Assembly: GCA_013076295.1 (NCBI GenBank)
Contig: RQOL01000658.1
Span: forward strand, 4,154,836-4,218,835
DNA: 64,000 nt
DNA from: Sanderia malayensis
Taxonomy: Eukaryota > Cnidaria > Scyphozoa > Semaeostomeae > Pelagiidae
Direction of reading: 5' to 3'
Under the pieces are notes generated by a model that saw nothing but the letters and a program-made list of their open reading frames with translations, had not been told where the DNA came from and did not search any database. Shown here in pieces: positions 1 through 12,886 of this stretch. Both the position numbers and the translations under genes were made by a program. Every line of letters begins with the position of its first letter. The stretch's first letter is position 1.

Positions 1-537
1 GACCAGGAAAAGGCAGAACAGGGAAAAGCATAAAAACAAATAAGAATGTAGTCAAAAGACAACATGATGTGGCGTGATAGAAAAGGCAGATTATAATACA
101 ACGAAGAAGTTCACTCATTGTATAATAAAAAAAAGAGAAAAAAAACAATAGAGTATAATGCAATGAAGATGATTGTAGGGTTGGATAATACAAAGGAGAA
201 AAGGAACAAGAATAAAATCTCGAAGAAGAGCAAAGAAGAATTTAGTTTCATAAAAGAACACGTATGCCAATACAACAAAGTATATTATGCAGATACTGCA
301 ATATCAAACAGCTGTAAAGAATGTGGGGTACTTCTTACTTCGACATTTTGCTTCAGTTTCTCCGCTTTTGATCTCGTTACACCAGCTTTCTCCTGGCAAA
401 AAATAAAATAAAGGAAATGAAGGATAAAATGACTGGCAGGTAATTCACGAAATGCGATAAAAAAAACTTAGTTCTATTTTAAAGTAAGTAAATCCAAACT
501 ATTGTTACTTATATTCAAAATCATATAAATCAACAAT
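1..537. other. AT-rich flank downstream of the minus-strand myosin-rod gene, no gene seen
   Basis: This stretch lies past the stop codon of the minus-strand coiled-coil gene and should hold its 3' untranslated region. The open frame at 118-411 (+) is low-complexity Lys/Asn-rich translation of A-rich DNA with no recognisable motif or splice support. No clear AATAAA is seen on the minus strand. Confidence 0.5.
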
Positions 538-3099
538 TTACATATCCATTACATCTTCAAGTTCTTTTTTAACTTCCTTCAACTTCTTTCTGACATTTGC
601 AAGCTCTTCGTCAGTATTTTTGTGAGCTAACCTCTCCTTTTCCAACATGGCTTTCATTTCCTAAGGAAAACATTTCTTATAATTTCCTAAGGAAAATACT
701 TCTTATAATTTCCTATCAAGATATAACATTTCGACAGACATTAACTATTTGTGCAAACATATGCCAACAGTTTAGAAATTCGAGTAAATGAAAGAAAGAA
801 AGCAGGTTTAAAATAATCCCATCTTCAAACCTTAACTTGAATTTCAAGCTCTGAATCTTCAGCAAGCTGTAATCAATAACAAAATATCGTTTTAATTACT
901 AACCAAACCAAGTTATGCTCTAGTTCAAGAAGATTTTCAAAAACTACATTAGGAATGATTTAATTTAATAAAGAAGCATCAACCTTTATGCCCTTAGATT
1001 TCTTTCTCATTTGCAGCATTTCTTCCTCAGTTTCTTCTCGAGCTAGAATTTCCTCTTCCAGCTGAGCTTGTAAATCCTACAAAACAAAAAATTGAGAAAA
1101 TAACAAAATTAAACATCTAAGCATGCATAATTTAACGAATAACGAATAATAACATCCAAGCATTATGATATACTGATATTAAGTTGATTATTAACACTAT
1201 TATTACCATTAATTAAATTAATATTATTATTATCAAAATTACCTTGATACGCTTGTTGAGCTCTTTGTTGCTTTCCAAAGCATCAGCCCCGTACTATAAT
1301 ACAATAAAAAGTAAATAAACAACTAATCAATTCACCTAAAAATAAAAACAACAGGTTTAAAAAATAAGAACAAATAGCGATATAATAAACAAATGCCAAA
1401 TTAATACAATGTCTTACCTTATCAGAGGCTTGTAATTCTTCAATCTTTACCGTGTATTCTTTTATTTTCTTTTCTAGTCTTATATGCTCCTCTTCTGCAA
1501 CCTCTTTCATCGATGTTTCTTCTTTCAAATTCAGCTTGAGTTCCTTAATCACACAAAATCAACAAAACGAGTTGTACAACGATCTCTTGCATGCATTTAA
1601 AAAGCATCTACATAGTTTCTTTAAAATCAACTGCTGTCTGCATCACATTCCATAACTACACGAGATGGGCATTCTTGACCTCAAGAATGAAGCTGTTTGG
1701 TTGTAAAGAATAAAATACTGAATAGAACAAGAAAGACATTAGATTACCTTCACTTGTTTTATGGCATCTTTGTTACTTTTCTTCAATTCATTAATTTCCT
1801 GCATTATCATTCAAAAATAAACATTTGTAAGTAGTTGACCATGAAACCGACAGAATCGAAAAGAAATCTGTCTTCATCTTTGCGAAAAATGTCCAATTCT
1901 CTTTGCAATGTGAATTCATTATTAGTAATTTATTTAAAGATGAAAATACCTCTTCTTTAGCCAGTAATGCTTCCTCTGCTTGGGCTTTCGCATCTTTCAA
2001 TTTGGTCTTCATCCTTCCAAGTTCCTCTTCAACTTCATCACGATTATCTTTCTCATTCTTTATTCTGCTTTTCAGATCCTAGAATCACAACAACAACAAA
2101 TCATTACAACATCAACAACGCTAATAGATTTTAATTTGCAAGTTTTGTAATTGTGACCGTCATTTTTCATTAAAAGCACATTACTTTACTGGACTTGACA
2201 CTTTGCTATCTCAGACATTTTACTGCCAGCCACACAAGTGAATCAACTCACTGATTGCTAAATTACAAATCGGTGTATAAAGCACTGGATTAATTGAGCA
2301 ATTTTGGAAAAAAACTCACACTGTAACATAAATAGAGTCTTATTTTGTGATCTGTAAACTGTGGTCAGTTTACAGAAAATGTCTACTAAAATAAAGACCT
2401 AATAGCGAAAAGACTTTACTAAAAGACCTAATAGTGAGATTCATACCTTTACTTTTTGACGAAGCTCATCCAATATCTCTGAGTCAGCCTCCTAGAAACA
2501 GTATGCAATAGAAAAACGCTATTAATGGGATTTCAGAACCCAAGCAGTAATGTCCTTGTTCAAATACTTGCAGAAGACCCGATGCAAGCCAAACCACTTG
2601 ACTTGCATTGGGTCTTGTAAAAGTTTACTTAATCGAGTTGCTATTCTAAGTTGCCAAAACTTGATTTGTTGTTGCTGAGAGTAATCACCGACTGTAAACT
2701 TAGAGCGGTGTTTACCAATTAAAGCCTATAAATTTACAGACAATATAAAATTAACCTTTTCTCTGGACTCTTCTAAAGATTTCACGAGTTCCTTTATTTT
2801 CTTTTCAGCTGAAATCAACTCAGCATCGGTTTCTTTATGTGATTTCGACTCTTCTTCCAGTGCAATCACCTTGTTCTAGAAACAATAGTATCTTAATATA
2901 TCAATACCTTTAAAATCTGCTATTGACGACACAAAGTTTCCAAGTTGTAAAGAAATGGTTTCTGGTACGAAAAGTACCCGAAAAAGAGAATCTAAATGAA
3001 ACGATGAACAAAAATGGAAAATTTCTGAAACAAATAGAAATTGTTTACCTTGAGTTTCCACTCCAAGTCCCTGTTGCTTTTTGTCAAATCTTCCTTTTC
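538..3099 (-). repeat. five-fold exon-pair repeat in the C-terminal rod of gene A
   Basis: The last ten exons alternate short and long: 51+120, 45+129, 51+126, 51+93 and 36+123 nt (last includes stop). All are phase 0. Each pair encodes 48-59 residues of the same pattern: a short exon ending in a basic K-x-K/VK/IK, then a long exon opening LKxxLxxE and containing an acidic EEEL/EEEH core followed by KK-rich helix. This looks like repeated tandem duplication of an exon doublet during growth of the coiled coil. Confidence 0.6.
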
Positions 3100-6000
3100 C
3101 TGCAAGGTGAAGAAACAAATTAAGCAAACAAAATTTCCCAACATTTTCATTATTAAATTCAAATAAAAATTGTAAGACTACAAATAGGCTGAAAGAAGAC
3201 ATGAACAATTTTACCAATCGTCGTGTTTCTAATTCATTCGAAACTTCTTTCAATCTGTCAGATTTTGCTTGTAGCTCATCCCTAAAAACATGAACTTTGT
3301 CAGTTCTTCTTTAAATGAAATTATTCTACTAATCATTGAAAGTAAACGGAAAAAAATGAATCTGACAATGCATTGAACAAGAACAAATCAGCAAATCTGA
3401 AAGCATCCACAAATTCTTCTTCCGACAATGTTCACAAAGGATCGGCTTGGTACTTAACGTACGAAAAATGAAGAATCAAAAGTGAAATGCTCAATGAGAA
3501 AATAAAATATTAAATGAAAGCATGTACTTTGCATTTTCAGCTTCTTTTGAAACGATTTCCAGCGCATCTTTTAAGTCTTCATTTGCTGATTTAAGCTCGT
3601 TGATGTCAATCAACCTCGCATTCGTATCTTCGTCAAAAGCTGTCTCCATCTCCTACAAAAACAAAATGGGCATTATCATGCCTCCTACATAACACCCGTG
3701 AAATATGATAATATGCACTAGGTACGTCTTGCCACTACTCATTATGACAGGGGATAGAAGCATGTTAAAAAGTTTCTTACTTTGATGGTGTTTGTGAATT
3801 TGACAATTTCACTATTCAAGCCATCGTTGTATTCCTTCAAATTTGAAATTTCTTCTTTGGCAGCGTCGAGCTCCGTTGCGACCGCTTCAAAATCATCTAT
3901 CGAAAAGAAAAATGAAATTATTACAGAAAAAAACAGAAACTCATGATGAAAATAGAATAAGAATACATTGATCACATCCAAAATAAAGATACGACTAAAA
4001 TTATCAGAAAGATAAAACAGAATGCAAATGTCATGAAGGTTTTAATATTTCACCATGTAAAATTTCTTTCTCCTTTACAACTGACTTCAAATCTTCACTT
4101 GTTTGGTCTGCATTACACTGAAGTCTCTCGACCTAGAATGATGAGCAAGAAATCAAGATGTAAAACCTTGCTTGACAGAGAAACATTCTGACGGAGGAGA
4201 AATATTTACATCTAAGCAGAAAAAGCGTGAAAATCTCATAGTTAAGAAGGAAAATATGTTTAATAAACTGGTAGAGATGTATTCTACACCTAAGCAGAGA
4301 ACGAATTATTTTTAAGGACATTTGATTACGAGCTGATAGTAGAGAGTGTTATACCTGTGCAGCCATGACTTTTACTTCATCCTCCGCATTTTCAATTTCT
4401 CGACATATTTCGTTGTATTTCTCCTTCCACTCCAGTACTTCATACTCTTCTTTGTCTGGTATGGCTGGAGGCATGGGCACAAGCCCAACACTAGCTCGAC
4501 GAGATTGCTGATTCACCTACGAGAGACAGAACCCGGTATTTTAATAACAACTACAGTTTATCAATGACCCAAACAGATTATAAACGGGGATTACAGCGCC
4601 CTAAATCAAAGTGTAAAATCGTCAATGTTCTTACCACTAATTCTCTTCTTGCTCTGTTTTGAGCTTCGGTGAAAATTTCCTCAGTCATTGTAAGTCGTGA
4701 AATCAGAGTCTCCCTGAAAGAACAAGCAATTTATCTGCATTACCCATTAACAAACTTTCGACGTTTGGTTGGTTTGGCACTGAATTGCCAAGAAAATTAA
4801 AGGGTGACACTATAAGTCCATAAACCTAGCAGCAAAGTAGCAATTGCCCTTATGGATGAGATGCAATTGAAGTTTGATAAAACAACTGCTGTTTAATTGT
4901 TATCTCTCTTGACTTTTGTGCCCCTCGGATTAACCAAAGCTTGGGTCCGATTATCGATAACACTAAACTTCAACAATTCAAATAGAATTCCCTTGACTTT
5001 CGAAATGCAAAAATTCAAATAAAATTTATAAAATAATTAAAAACATTTTTCATCTGACTTACTTTAATGCGTGATAATCCTCGGTGCTTTTAATTCGTTC
5101 GCATTCGATTTTGGCTTTCAATTGTACAACTCCAATTGTCGACTCTCTGAATATTCGTCTGAGTTCTTGCTTTTCTTGCTGCTCATTCACGTACTTCCCC
5201 TGAATCTCAACCAGTCTCGCATTCAAACTGTGCACTTTCTGTTCCAACGAAGACTTTCCCTGCAAAGCAAACCAGCAGCAAACCTAACTACAGGGTAATC
5301 ATAGGTTCGATTCATCGTCCTGGGTAATCATAGGTTCAATTCCCCATCCTGTATCAATAGATAAATCAGCAATGACAAGGTGTGAATGTATTCTCACCTG
5401 TCCTTGAAGATCTAGTGAAGACCTTGCAATTTCCAATTTCTGGCTTAAGTTCTCATTCTCAGCATTGAGGTCTTCGACTTGTGACTCAAGTTCAGATATC
5501 TTCTGTTTCAATTCGTCAGCATTCTCAGAGAGGTTCTTGCGAGCCGTATCAAGCTCCGAGATTTCAGCCTAAAAAATAAAAAAAATGAGATCTTCCAAGC
5601 TCAGAAGTATTGAAATGCTCCAAAATATATACATTTCCATAGTTTTTGATACAGCAAAGATTAGGAGTAAAATATTGGAAAACAATTGCATATGCAAATC
5701 AGAATCTTGTCATAATAATAAAATATTGATGCATTATAACAACATCAACAAAGCAAGGTTCCCCTTGTGAAGATATTCTTGTCAAAATGAGCTAAATATC
5801 TGTCCTCTTAATCGGCTTCGTAAGAAAATTTATCATCGGTTTATACCAGCCAAACAAACATACAATGGAATCCCGCTATAACGAACTCTGTAGGGACCGA
5901 GAAAATAGTTCGCAATAGCGGGAGTTCGTTGTACAGAAGGGACATTTTTTATGTTGAATTCCAAACACAAATGGACCAGAATGTCTGTTGGACCCTCCCT

Positions 6001-9000
6001 CAAGTATTCGCGCTTAAATGGCACACTACATTGTTCCAAAAAACAGTTTACAGGATGACAACAGTTATTGCTCTGATAGATTGCAACAGGAAAAACGCTC
6101 AAACATGTTTAACAATGAAACATCACAAAGCAAAGTCGATATTACCACTTGATGTCAATTTTTTAATTACTATTTCTATTTTATCTACTTTTATTTCTTT
6201 CTGCTCTGTTAAACAAAAAAATCAGTGATATGTTTTTGTTCCTTTTTGTTTCTCATTGCTACGTCATATAATTTCGAGAGGGAATTGATCTTCTTCGCAT
6301 TTCGTTCCCTATTTCCACACAAAAAAGGCTCAGTGTTTAAAGTACATCCAGAGCTTGAAAAACTTCACCCTTGAGCTTGAAAAACTTCACCCTTCGCGAT
6401 AGGTTTTCTCCAAAATTCGTTATATCGAGGGTATTTCTGGTCAGGGGATCGGAAGTGTGGTTCGTAATAACGAGAGTTCGTTATATCCAGGGTTCGTTAT
6501 ACAGGGAGCATTTACAGTAGGATTTATTTCCCAGAATTGAAGGGACCGGAGTTTTAGTTCGTAATAGCGGGAAGTTCGTTATAAGCGGGGTTCATTACAG
6601 CGGGACTCCACTGTAACATGCAATAGAATCTTCAATGTCGTTGCATTTGAATTCCACTTTATTAACAATAAAAACATAAACAAACAATCATACCATCAAT
6701 TGATCTTTCTCTTCTGCAAATTCAGACTTGAGCATTTGCAATTCTCTCTCAAGACCTTCGGCTTGCTCTACTACAACAGTCATCTCCTTGACTTGACCTG
6801 CAAAGAATAGTTTCACTTATTACAAACTCTGATTGGTATTGATGCATCAACCAGATCAGAATCAATACCAGCCAGTGGGTATGTCTTCCATACCTTCGAG
6901 AACAATTTTCTCCTTCCTCACAACTTCCATCTCCTTCAACTCATCTTTCAACTCGTGGCATGTATTCTTCCAACTCTTAATCTAAATAAAATCAAAGAAG
7001 CACGATTAACAATTTTCAGTTGCGACTAAACCATACCAAATTCAATGTTCACCAAGAAAGTGCGATAAATTCTAATATATTACAGTCTCGAGATGACGAG
7101 CCTCAATAAAACAAAACCCCCAGTGTTGGAACTAAACACTTGTTTCTCTTGAACGATACAGTATAAGAAACCTAACATATAACAATCTTTTCAGCATTGG
7201 AGACTTTTGACCCTTTAAACCAATTGACAGTATAATATACATCTAGTCAAAAATAACCTCCAATACAGTACAAGAATGAGTATAAGAACCAATGGATTAA
7301 GAGCCTTTAGAATGATACTTCTGCTCAAAACAATAGAAGAAACAATAGCCCGATGCACAATTTGTAGACCCTTGTATGCGGGCTTCTCTGTCGAAAGAAA
7401 TAACCGTGGGCAACTTAACTGTACTTGCTGCATATTCATGTGAGAAAATCAGGGCCAGGCTGTACAAACCTGAGAGATTTTAATTTCCAACTCTTCTTCT
7501 AAACTGTCTTTCAAGTAGCCTTGTTCTTCGAATTTCTTCTTCCAGATACCAAGTTGCTGCTCAGAATCCGCAAACTTGATCTTGAACTCTTGAAGCTCTT
7601 GCTCCAGCGTAAAGCCGGCTGATCTCCCTTTTCTTCCCTGAAAAAACAGAAAAACAACAATCTTCATCAATTCGCATCTTCTTCATGCAGTAAGGGTGGC
7701 ATATTTTGTAACGCATAAAAATGGCACTCTCACTAAACCCTCTTTCCACAGTATGTATTGAGTTCGAAAGCATCTATCAATTATCTAATTGAAGAATCAC
7801 TCTGGCATAAGTGCTGCAAGTAAATGCGAGTTGGTCGATAGCTAATCTAAACTTCTCAAATAAACGCCACTCCCTTGATCTAAGATCCCACTTGAACGCC
7901 CCGGGCATTTATTACTTGTGGCAGTGTGTTAGAGTGATGTTTGTGGCAGTGTTTGCTCAATTCGTATACCTTGTCAAGGCTGACAAGTACAAGGTCTTGT
8001 TGATCTTGTGTTGTGATGTCTAGTGTCTTAACCTTGGCCATCGTCAGTGATGCTGACTCAGCCTTTTGGATTGCTTCGTCGACTTCCTGCATCTTCAAAC
8101 TCAATCGACGTTGAGACCTGCAGAAATGAATCAAAAACAATTTCATAAATCAACTATACATTGCGAATAGATTACAAGAAGCGAAGATCTCAACACATTT
8201 GAAAAAGGTTTAGAGTCACGTTTTAAGGTAATGCGAACAAGCCTGAAATCACATCCCTGAATTAGAATGGAGAAGGTTCAAATTGAGTTTCTGTTAAGGT
8301 CAAGGACCAAGGTTCAGATTAAGTTTCTGGTAAGGTCACGCAAAGGTGACATCAAGCATAAGGCCATATTTGATAAAAACCCCGTTAAAACCACGTGGGT
8401 CATCTAAAGACAGCTATCACCAGAAACAAAGCCAAACCCAGAGTCAAGTAAATGCGCCCAAACATTATTACTGGGTGACTAGGCTATGTGTAAAGTGATG
8501 TTTAAGCAAAACCAGTTTATCAACTCAGGGACAAGGTCACACATGACTGCACCTGAGTTGATGTTAACCGGAAAGCAATGGCAGCTACAAAGCGACAGAC
8601 TGAATCACAGACACGAGCAAGTAGAAAGAAAGGATCTCACATTGCGGCTGGTTCATTGGAGGCATCTTTCAAAGCCCCGGATGAATATCGACGATTCCAT
8701 TCGTCTAGTTCGGCAGCAGCATTTTTCAAACTCTTTTTCAACTCATTCCTTGCACTCTGTTCTCGGTCTAGTTCCCTGTGCAAGTCGTCAAGTTGAACTG
8801 TGGCATCTTTCAACTGCTCTGCAAAGGTTTCCTTTGCCTTCGGATAAAACGGAGACACGATATAACATTAGAAAAGAACCAATCAGCGCCGAGAGATTGA
8901 TCTACGAGCTAAGATATGGAATATATCGAAGTTGCGTATGTAACTATTATTGATACAATAAAATAATTTAGCGAACGGGTCAAGCCCGAAACGTTATAAC

Positions 9001-12000
9001 AATCTTTCACGTAACTGATTTTTATTCGCTAAAATATTTTAAGATATGGAAGACGGTACAAATAAAAACCAGTTGCAACAAACTTCATATTTCCAGAAAA
9101 ATAATAGAAAACAATCCATTGTTGCTAACAATAAAGCTGAACCTAAAAAGCCCGCTTCTTAATTGCGGTGTCTTACTGTATTAAATGATTGCAAAAACTC
9201 AGGATTGTACCAGGCCAGGAAAGAAATGATGTTGACTAAAATATCTTGACTTCAAATTACTTTCCTATTATTATGTTTCTGTTGGCGAATAAGCCAACTG
9301 TTTTGTAGTTCAATGCATGAAGACAATGCTTCCAAGCTATCAAGCTATTGTGCACAAATTTTTCAGCGCACCCTCGAAAATGTGTCAGCCCCCAAGGATT
9401 ACTCATTTTGGCAGGGTAATTGTTATAAGCACGAAAACATGAAGGGTATGAAAACCTGGCATGAAAGTTTATAAGGGGTAATACATCAGTGTGTAATGTG
9501 GCATGTTGGTTACAAGCACAGGCACTGAATTTCTGACTGATTTAAATTATCAAAAGCTTATACCTTTGATTCTTCACTGAGACGAACTCGTAGTCGCTTC
9601 ACTTCATACTCAAGATTAACCTGTGAAAATAAAAACGTTTATTTGAAACTGTTAGAAAGAAATGCACAAATCGTAAATAAAAACAGCCATAATCAATCGA
9701 TTTCCAAAGGAAGCAGGCACAAACAATTTGTCTTTGGAAAATAAAAAGATATATTACACCCACTTTTTTAATAAGAAACATAAAATAGGTTATTTGCCCG
9801 AAACAGCATTTTAACTATATATACTACTATGAATACTATGAATACATTGCTATGATACACATGCAGCCATAAGCATACCTTTTGCTGCCTTAGTTCATCC
9901 AACTCAATCTCAAGTTTCCTGGTTGAAAAAGTCTCTTCGATCGTTGTAATAGATCCGCCTTCACTTGGACTGAAATAAAAAAGAACAGCTTTAAAAAACA
10001 CTGCCACATAAAATTGTATTCGCAACACGAGTATGGGTTATGGTACTCTCGTGGCATTGCCTCAACAATGCATTTTTCACAATTGAAAGAAAAAATAATA
10101 AATTGAGCACATGATTGAGCTTCTACAGCCAGGGCCACACTGGAATATATCTATAAGCTTCAAGGCCGTGGGCGTTTAATGAACATGCATTGCGTGTACC
10201 TCTATTCAGCATTCTGAATAAGGCAGGATTTAAAAGCCCACGGCCTGAAGTCTTTCCACAGCAATCATACAGTGTGATTTCTAAAAGCCTATGGCCTCTA
10301 AAGGCATGACAGGCACTCACGTTATTGAACACATTAAAAGCCCACGGCCTTAGTGTATAAAGTGCGGCCCTGTCTGTTGCTTGCTCAGGTGTGCTATTAT
10401 GTTGCAACTAGGGAGGTGAGGGTAACGGATAAAAGGAGAAGGTTGCACAATAAATGGTGTGTAACTTACAGAAAAGGTGTGCCAAGTATAGTTTGAGATG
10501 CGTACTTAACAAGGTGTAATCTAGCAGAGTTTAAACTGTAAAAAGAAAGAGATACGTGGAGCTATAGATCATGATAATTATGGGTAATACACGCTAACAC
10601 AAAAGCACACCTTAGCATCAGCTTAATTACCACTCAGTGCACAAACAATGAGTTCTGTGACGTCAATATGAATATCATACATTACGTAATTACAGTGGAA
10701 GTTCGATATAACCACACCCTCGCTATAGAGAACAAAGTTGCTGGTAAAAACATTTGGCTCTTTGAAATACTTGAGGACATACGTTACCCTGGATTTAGCA
10801 AACTGTCGATAAAAAAAATTCTCAGAAAGGTAAATTAAACATCTATGCCACTGCTGTATATTTGGAAAGTCTTACATATTTGGAAAGTCTAAGCAAATGG
10901 GTAGGGTACCAACTACCAGAAAGAAATATGGCATCAAAACAAGAATTGATGGAAAGAAGTAGGGATAGGAAGCTATGGAGAACCACGATCACCTACGTCC
11001 TGGCTGGACACGGCACGTAGAGAGAGAGGGAGAGCCACTGCTGTACGGCTGGGTGGCTTTAACTCAATTTATGGGCTCCTGATAAATGACAAAACGAAAT
11101 TTTCAATCCATTCAAGGTTGGTTACATCTGAATTCCATCATAATTACAAGTTCTCATAGGATTTGTCACATCTCGACTTGGGTGCAACGAAATAGGCGGT
11201 GTAACAAATAACAACAATGTTCATCTTACGCATTGCCAGTTGGGGTGGTGTTTTTTAATGATGCTATTTCCATTTGAAGCTGGTCCAGCTCTTGGGTGAA
11301 CTGCAATTTGGCGAGGTTCATTGCTTGCTCGTGAGAATTCATCGCCAGTTCAATGTTGGTTCGCAGCTTCGCAACTTCGGTCTCTCGTTTGCGGTACATC
11401 TAAAACACAAACGTAGATAGGGTGATAAGAGACAGGTAATGTCATTTGTCACCCCCTGGAAGGCTTAAAATACCGTTGAATATGAATGCAATAGAGTCAA
11501 TTTTTAGGAGGTCAGATCCAAACATATTACATTCACTGCAGTCGTGCAATGGACTTTTAACAGTGAGTTTGTTGGTTGGGAACACCTGTGACATAACGTC
11601 CTGTGTTGAGTTTCAATGGGAAATAAAAAAACTCCAGTGTGTCAGAGTGCGGGATGGTAAACAGGTTAGAATGCTTAAGATCTGAACCAATGCAAGTAAA
11701 GCATAATCCTGAATTTCAGTTAATGATGAATTCATATGTTTACATGTTGCAATCATCCAATCAACATTCAGTATTTTGGATGACGCAATAGAAACTCTGT
11801 GATGTGATTGGCCAACCCCTATTAGCAAAATGGGCAAAGTAGTATGCATTAGTAGTCCTTGAATGATAAATAAAGGAAGGGACTTTAAATGCTTTTAACC
11901 ATTCACTTCACCCTTTGCATATTCAGCTGGTACGTTGAAAAGCAAAATAACCTACAGTGTAGAGTAACTGTGTTTGTTTGAATACTGTATTGACTACTCA

Positions 12001-12725
12001 CCTCCCAGGTAATTGAGTCTGGGGGCACGCCCTGCTCGTGTTGCGATCCACAATGATTCTCATTGCAATATCTTTCAATCTGCAAGAAAATCACAGACAA
12101 ATAAGTATCAACAATGATCTGTTGAAACTAGCATACATTTCACATTACAATGCAAGGATGAAGAGCAAAGCAGGGTAATTTTCAAAACGATAAACAATGA
12201 GTACAAAACCTTGTTTCTCAATCTCTTCTCCTTGTCCAATTCATGCTGAACTTCGGCAAGGCGAACCTGTTTGAGGGAAAAGTTCAATAATTATAACTAA
12301 TTGCCCCATGTCATATAACCTGAGTTGTTGACAGTGTGCTTGCACTAATGGTGGTTCGGGTGTGGTTTTTTAAAACTTTCTCAACGATTCACAAGCGATA
12401 ACAGATAAATAAAACAACAGATGTGCCAGCCAATTCCTAAACAGTTGTGCAGCTTGACAAGCAGTTATCTTTCTCTGAAGATTTAGGGTGATACTTATGC
12501 TGCTTGAATGAGGATGTTAAAGGGAAACAAAAAGGTTTGTGTGCGAGAACTGAAACGACCCTGAGCTTGCGACAGGTGAGAACCTGTCGCAAGTTCAGGG
12601 TCGTTATATCTGTTTCAATACGCTACGTGAAAATACAGAGATGGAGACACAACAGCAGAGAGTTTTAATCATTATCTTTTAACAAATACCTTCAAGACGT
12701 TTGGTTCCTCTTCAATAGTCTCCAT
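538..12725 (-). CDS. headless myosin-rod / paramyosin-like coiled-coil protein, 29 exons, 983 aa (gene A)
   Basis: Exons 5' to 3' on the complement: 12690-12725, 12210-12266, 12002-12079, 11230-11399, 9879-9969, 9564-9620, 8641-8837, 8033-8117, 7470-7637, 6894-6981, 6694-6797, 5398-5568, 5063-5259, 4635-4713, 4355-4516, 4054-4132, 3781-3896, 3528-3652, 3215-3281, 3049-3099, 2756-2875, 2447-2491, 1950-2078, 1748-1798, 1418-1543, 1243-1293, 984-1076, 831-866, 538-660. All introns are GT-AG, all phases join, and the sum is 2952 nt. The product is almost entirely heptad coiled coil. Stretches such as KRETEVAKLRTNIE and AELDEWNRRY resemble conventional myosin tail (REAEFQKLRRDLEE; EVAQWRTKYE). There is no motor domain. 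Likely role: thick-filament rod that packs with myosin. Non-helical breaks contain RRLS (exon 8) and RRAS followed by a Pro-rich VGLVPMPP stretch (exon 15), which are basophilic-kinase-like sites. The start is the ATG at 12725 (A at -3, G at +4); the frame upstream hits a stop, but a further 5' exon cannot be excluded. Confidence 0.8.
5861..6615. mobile_element. non-autonomous pogo/Tc1-like element in an intron of gene A
   Basis: The left end TACAATGGAATCCCGCTATA is the imperfect reverse complement of the right end (AGCGGGACTCCACTGTA at 6599-6615). Several internal GTTCGTTATA/TATAACGAAC copies occur in both orientations, and a 21-bp unit is duplicated near 6345-6390. The ends are TA, as for TA-target elements. 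No transposase frame is present. It lies between exons 11 and 12 of gene A and does not disturb splice sites. Confidence 0.65.
7858..7915. repeat. fragment of the AAACGCC / GCGTTTAAT miniature-repeat family
   Basis: This short intronic piece has AATAAACGCC and GAACGCCCCGGGC blocks like those of the complete palindromic element at 18240-18354. It is one degenerate end only. Confidence 0.3.
10130..10372. mobile_element. hAT-like miniature element in intron 4 of gene A
   Basis: The ends are CAGGGCCACACT and AGTGCGGCCCTG, an 11-12 bp terminal inverted repeat of the CAGGGCC type known from hAT transposons. Subterminal GGCCGTGGGC (10146 region) recurs inverted as AAAAGCCCACGGCC at about 10231 and 10338, with a diverged copy near 10283. 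The flanking 8 bases (TCTACAGC / TCTGTTGC) match at five positions, compatible with a decayed 8-bp target duplication. It lies between exons 4 and 5. Confidence 0.55.
10691..10735. repeat. single end of a TATAACGAAC-type element
   Basis: TACAGTGGAAGTTCGATATA followed by ACCACACCCTCGCTATAGAG resembles one terminus of the element at 5861-6615. I could not find the matching other end, so it is probably a truncated copy. Confidence 0.3.
12554..12605. other. 24-bp perfect-pairing hairpin in the first intron of gene A
   Basis: The arms at 12554-12577 and 12582-12605 are reverse complements with one G.U-type difference and a four-base GAGA loop. The outer GAAAC/GTTTC pair extends the stem after an internal bulge. 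No AAAACCC-type transposon end lies beside it. It could be a small hairpin RNA, a palindromic mini-insertion or a protein site. The loop is shorter than usual for a microRNA precursor. Confidence 0.5.
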
Positions 12726-12865
12726 TTTGGCACGAATTTCGTCTTGCTCTGTCAATGTCAGATTGCTCCAAACAGACGGCCAATGGTACAGGATGCATCA
12801 GGGACATCTGTTGAGAGAAAAAACCAGGGCGTCAACAACAACATAATTAAATCCTATGCTAATTA

Positions 12866-12886
12866 CAATCCGGATAATCCGGATTG
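12866..12886. promoter_or_regulatory. perfect 21-bp palindrome with TAATCC half-sites upstream of gene A
   Basis: The 10-bp arms CAATCCGGAT and ATCCGGATTG surround a single A, 141 bp before the gene A start codon. The sequence contains TAATCC, the recognition core of K50 (Otx/Pitx/Goosecoid) homeodomains, next to GGATTG on the other strand. The regulatory role is inference from position and symmetry. Confidence 0.35.

Noticed and set aside
118..411. 97-codon frame downstream of gene A
   Set aside because: Lys/Asn-rich translation of A-rich DNA without motif, splice context or similarity.
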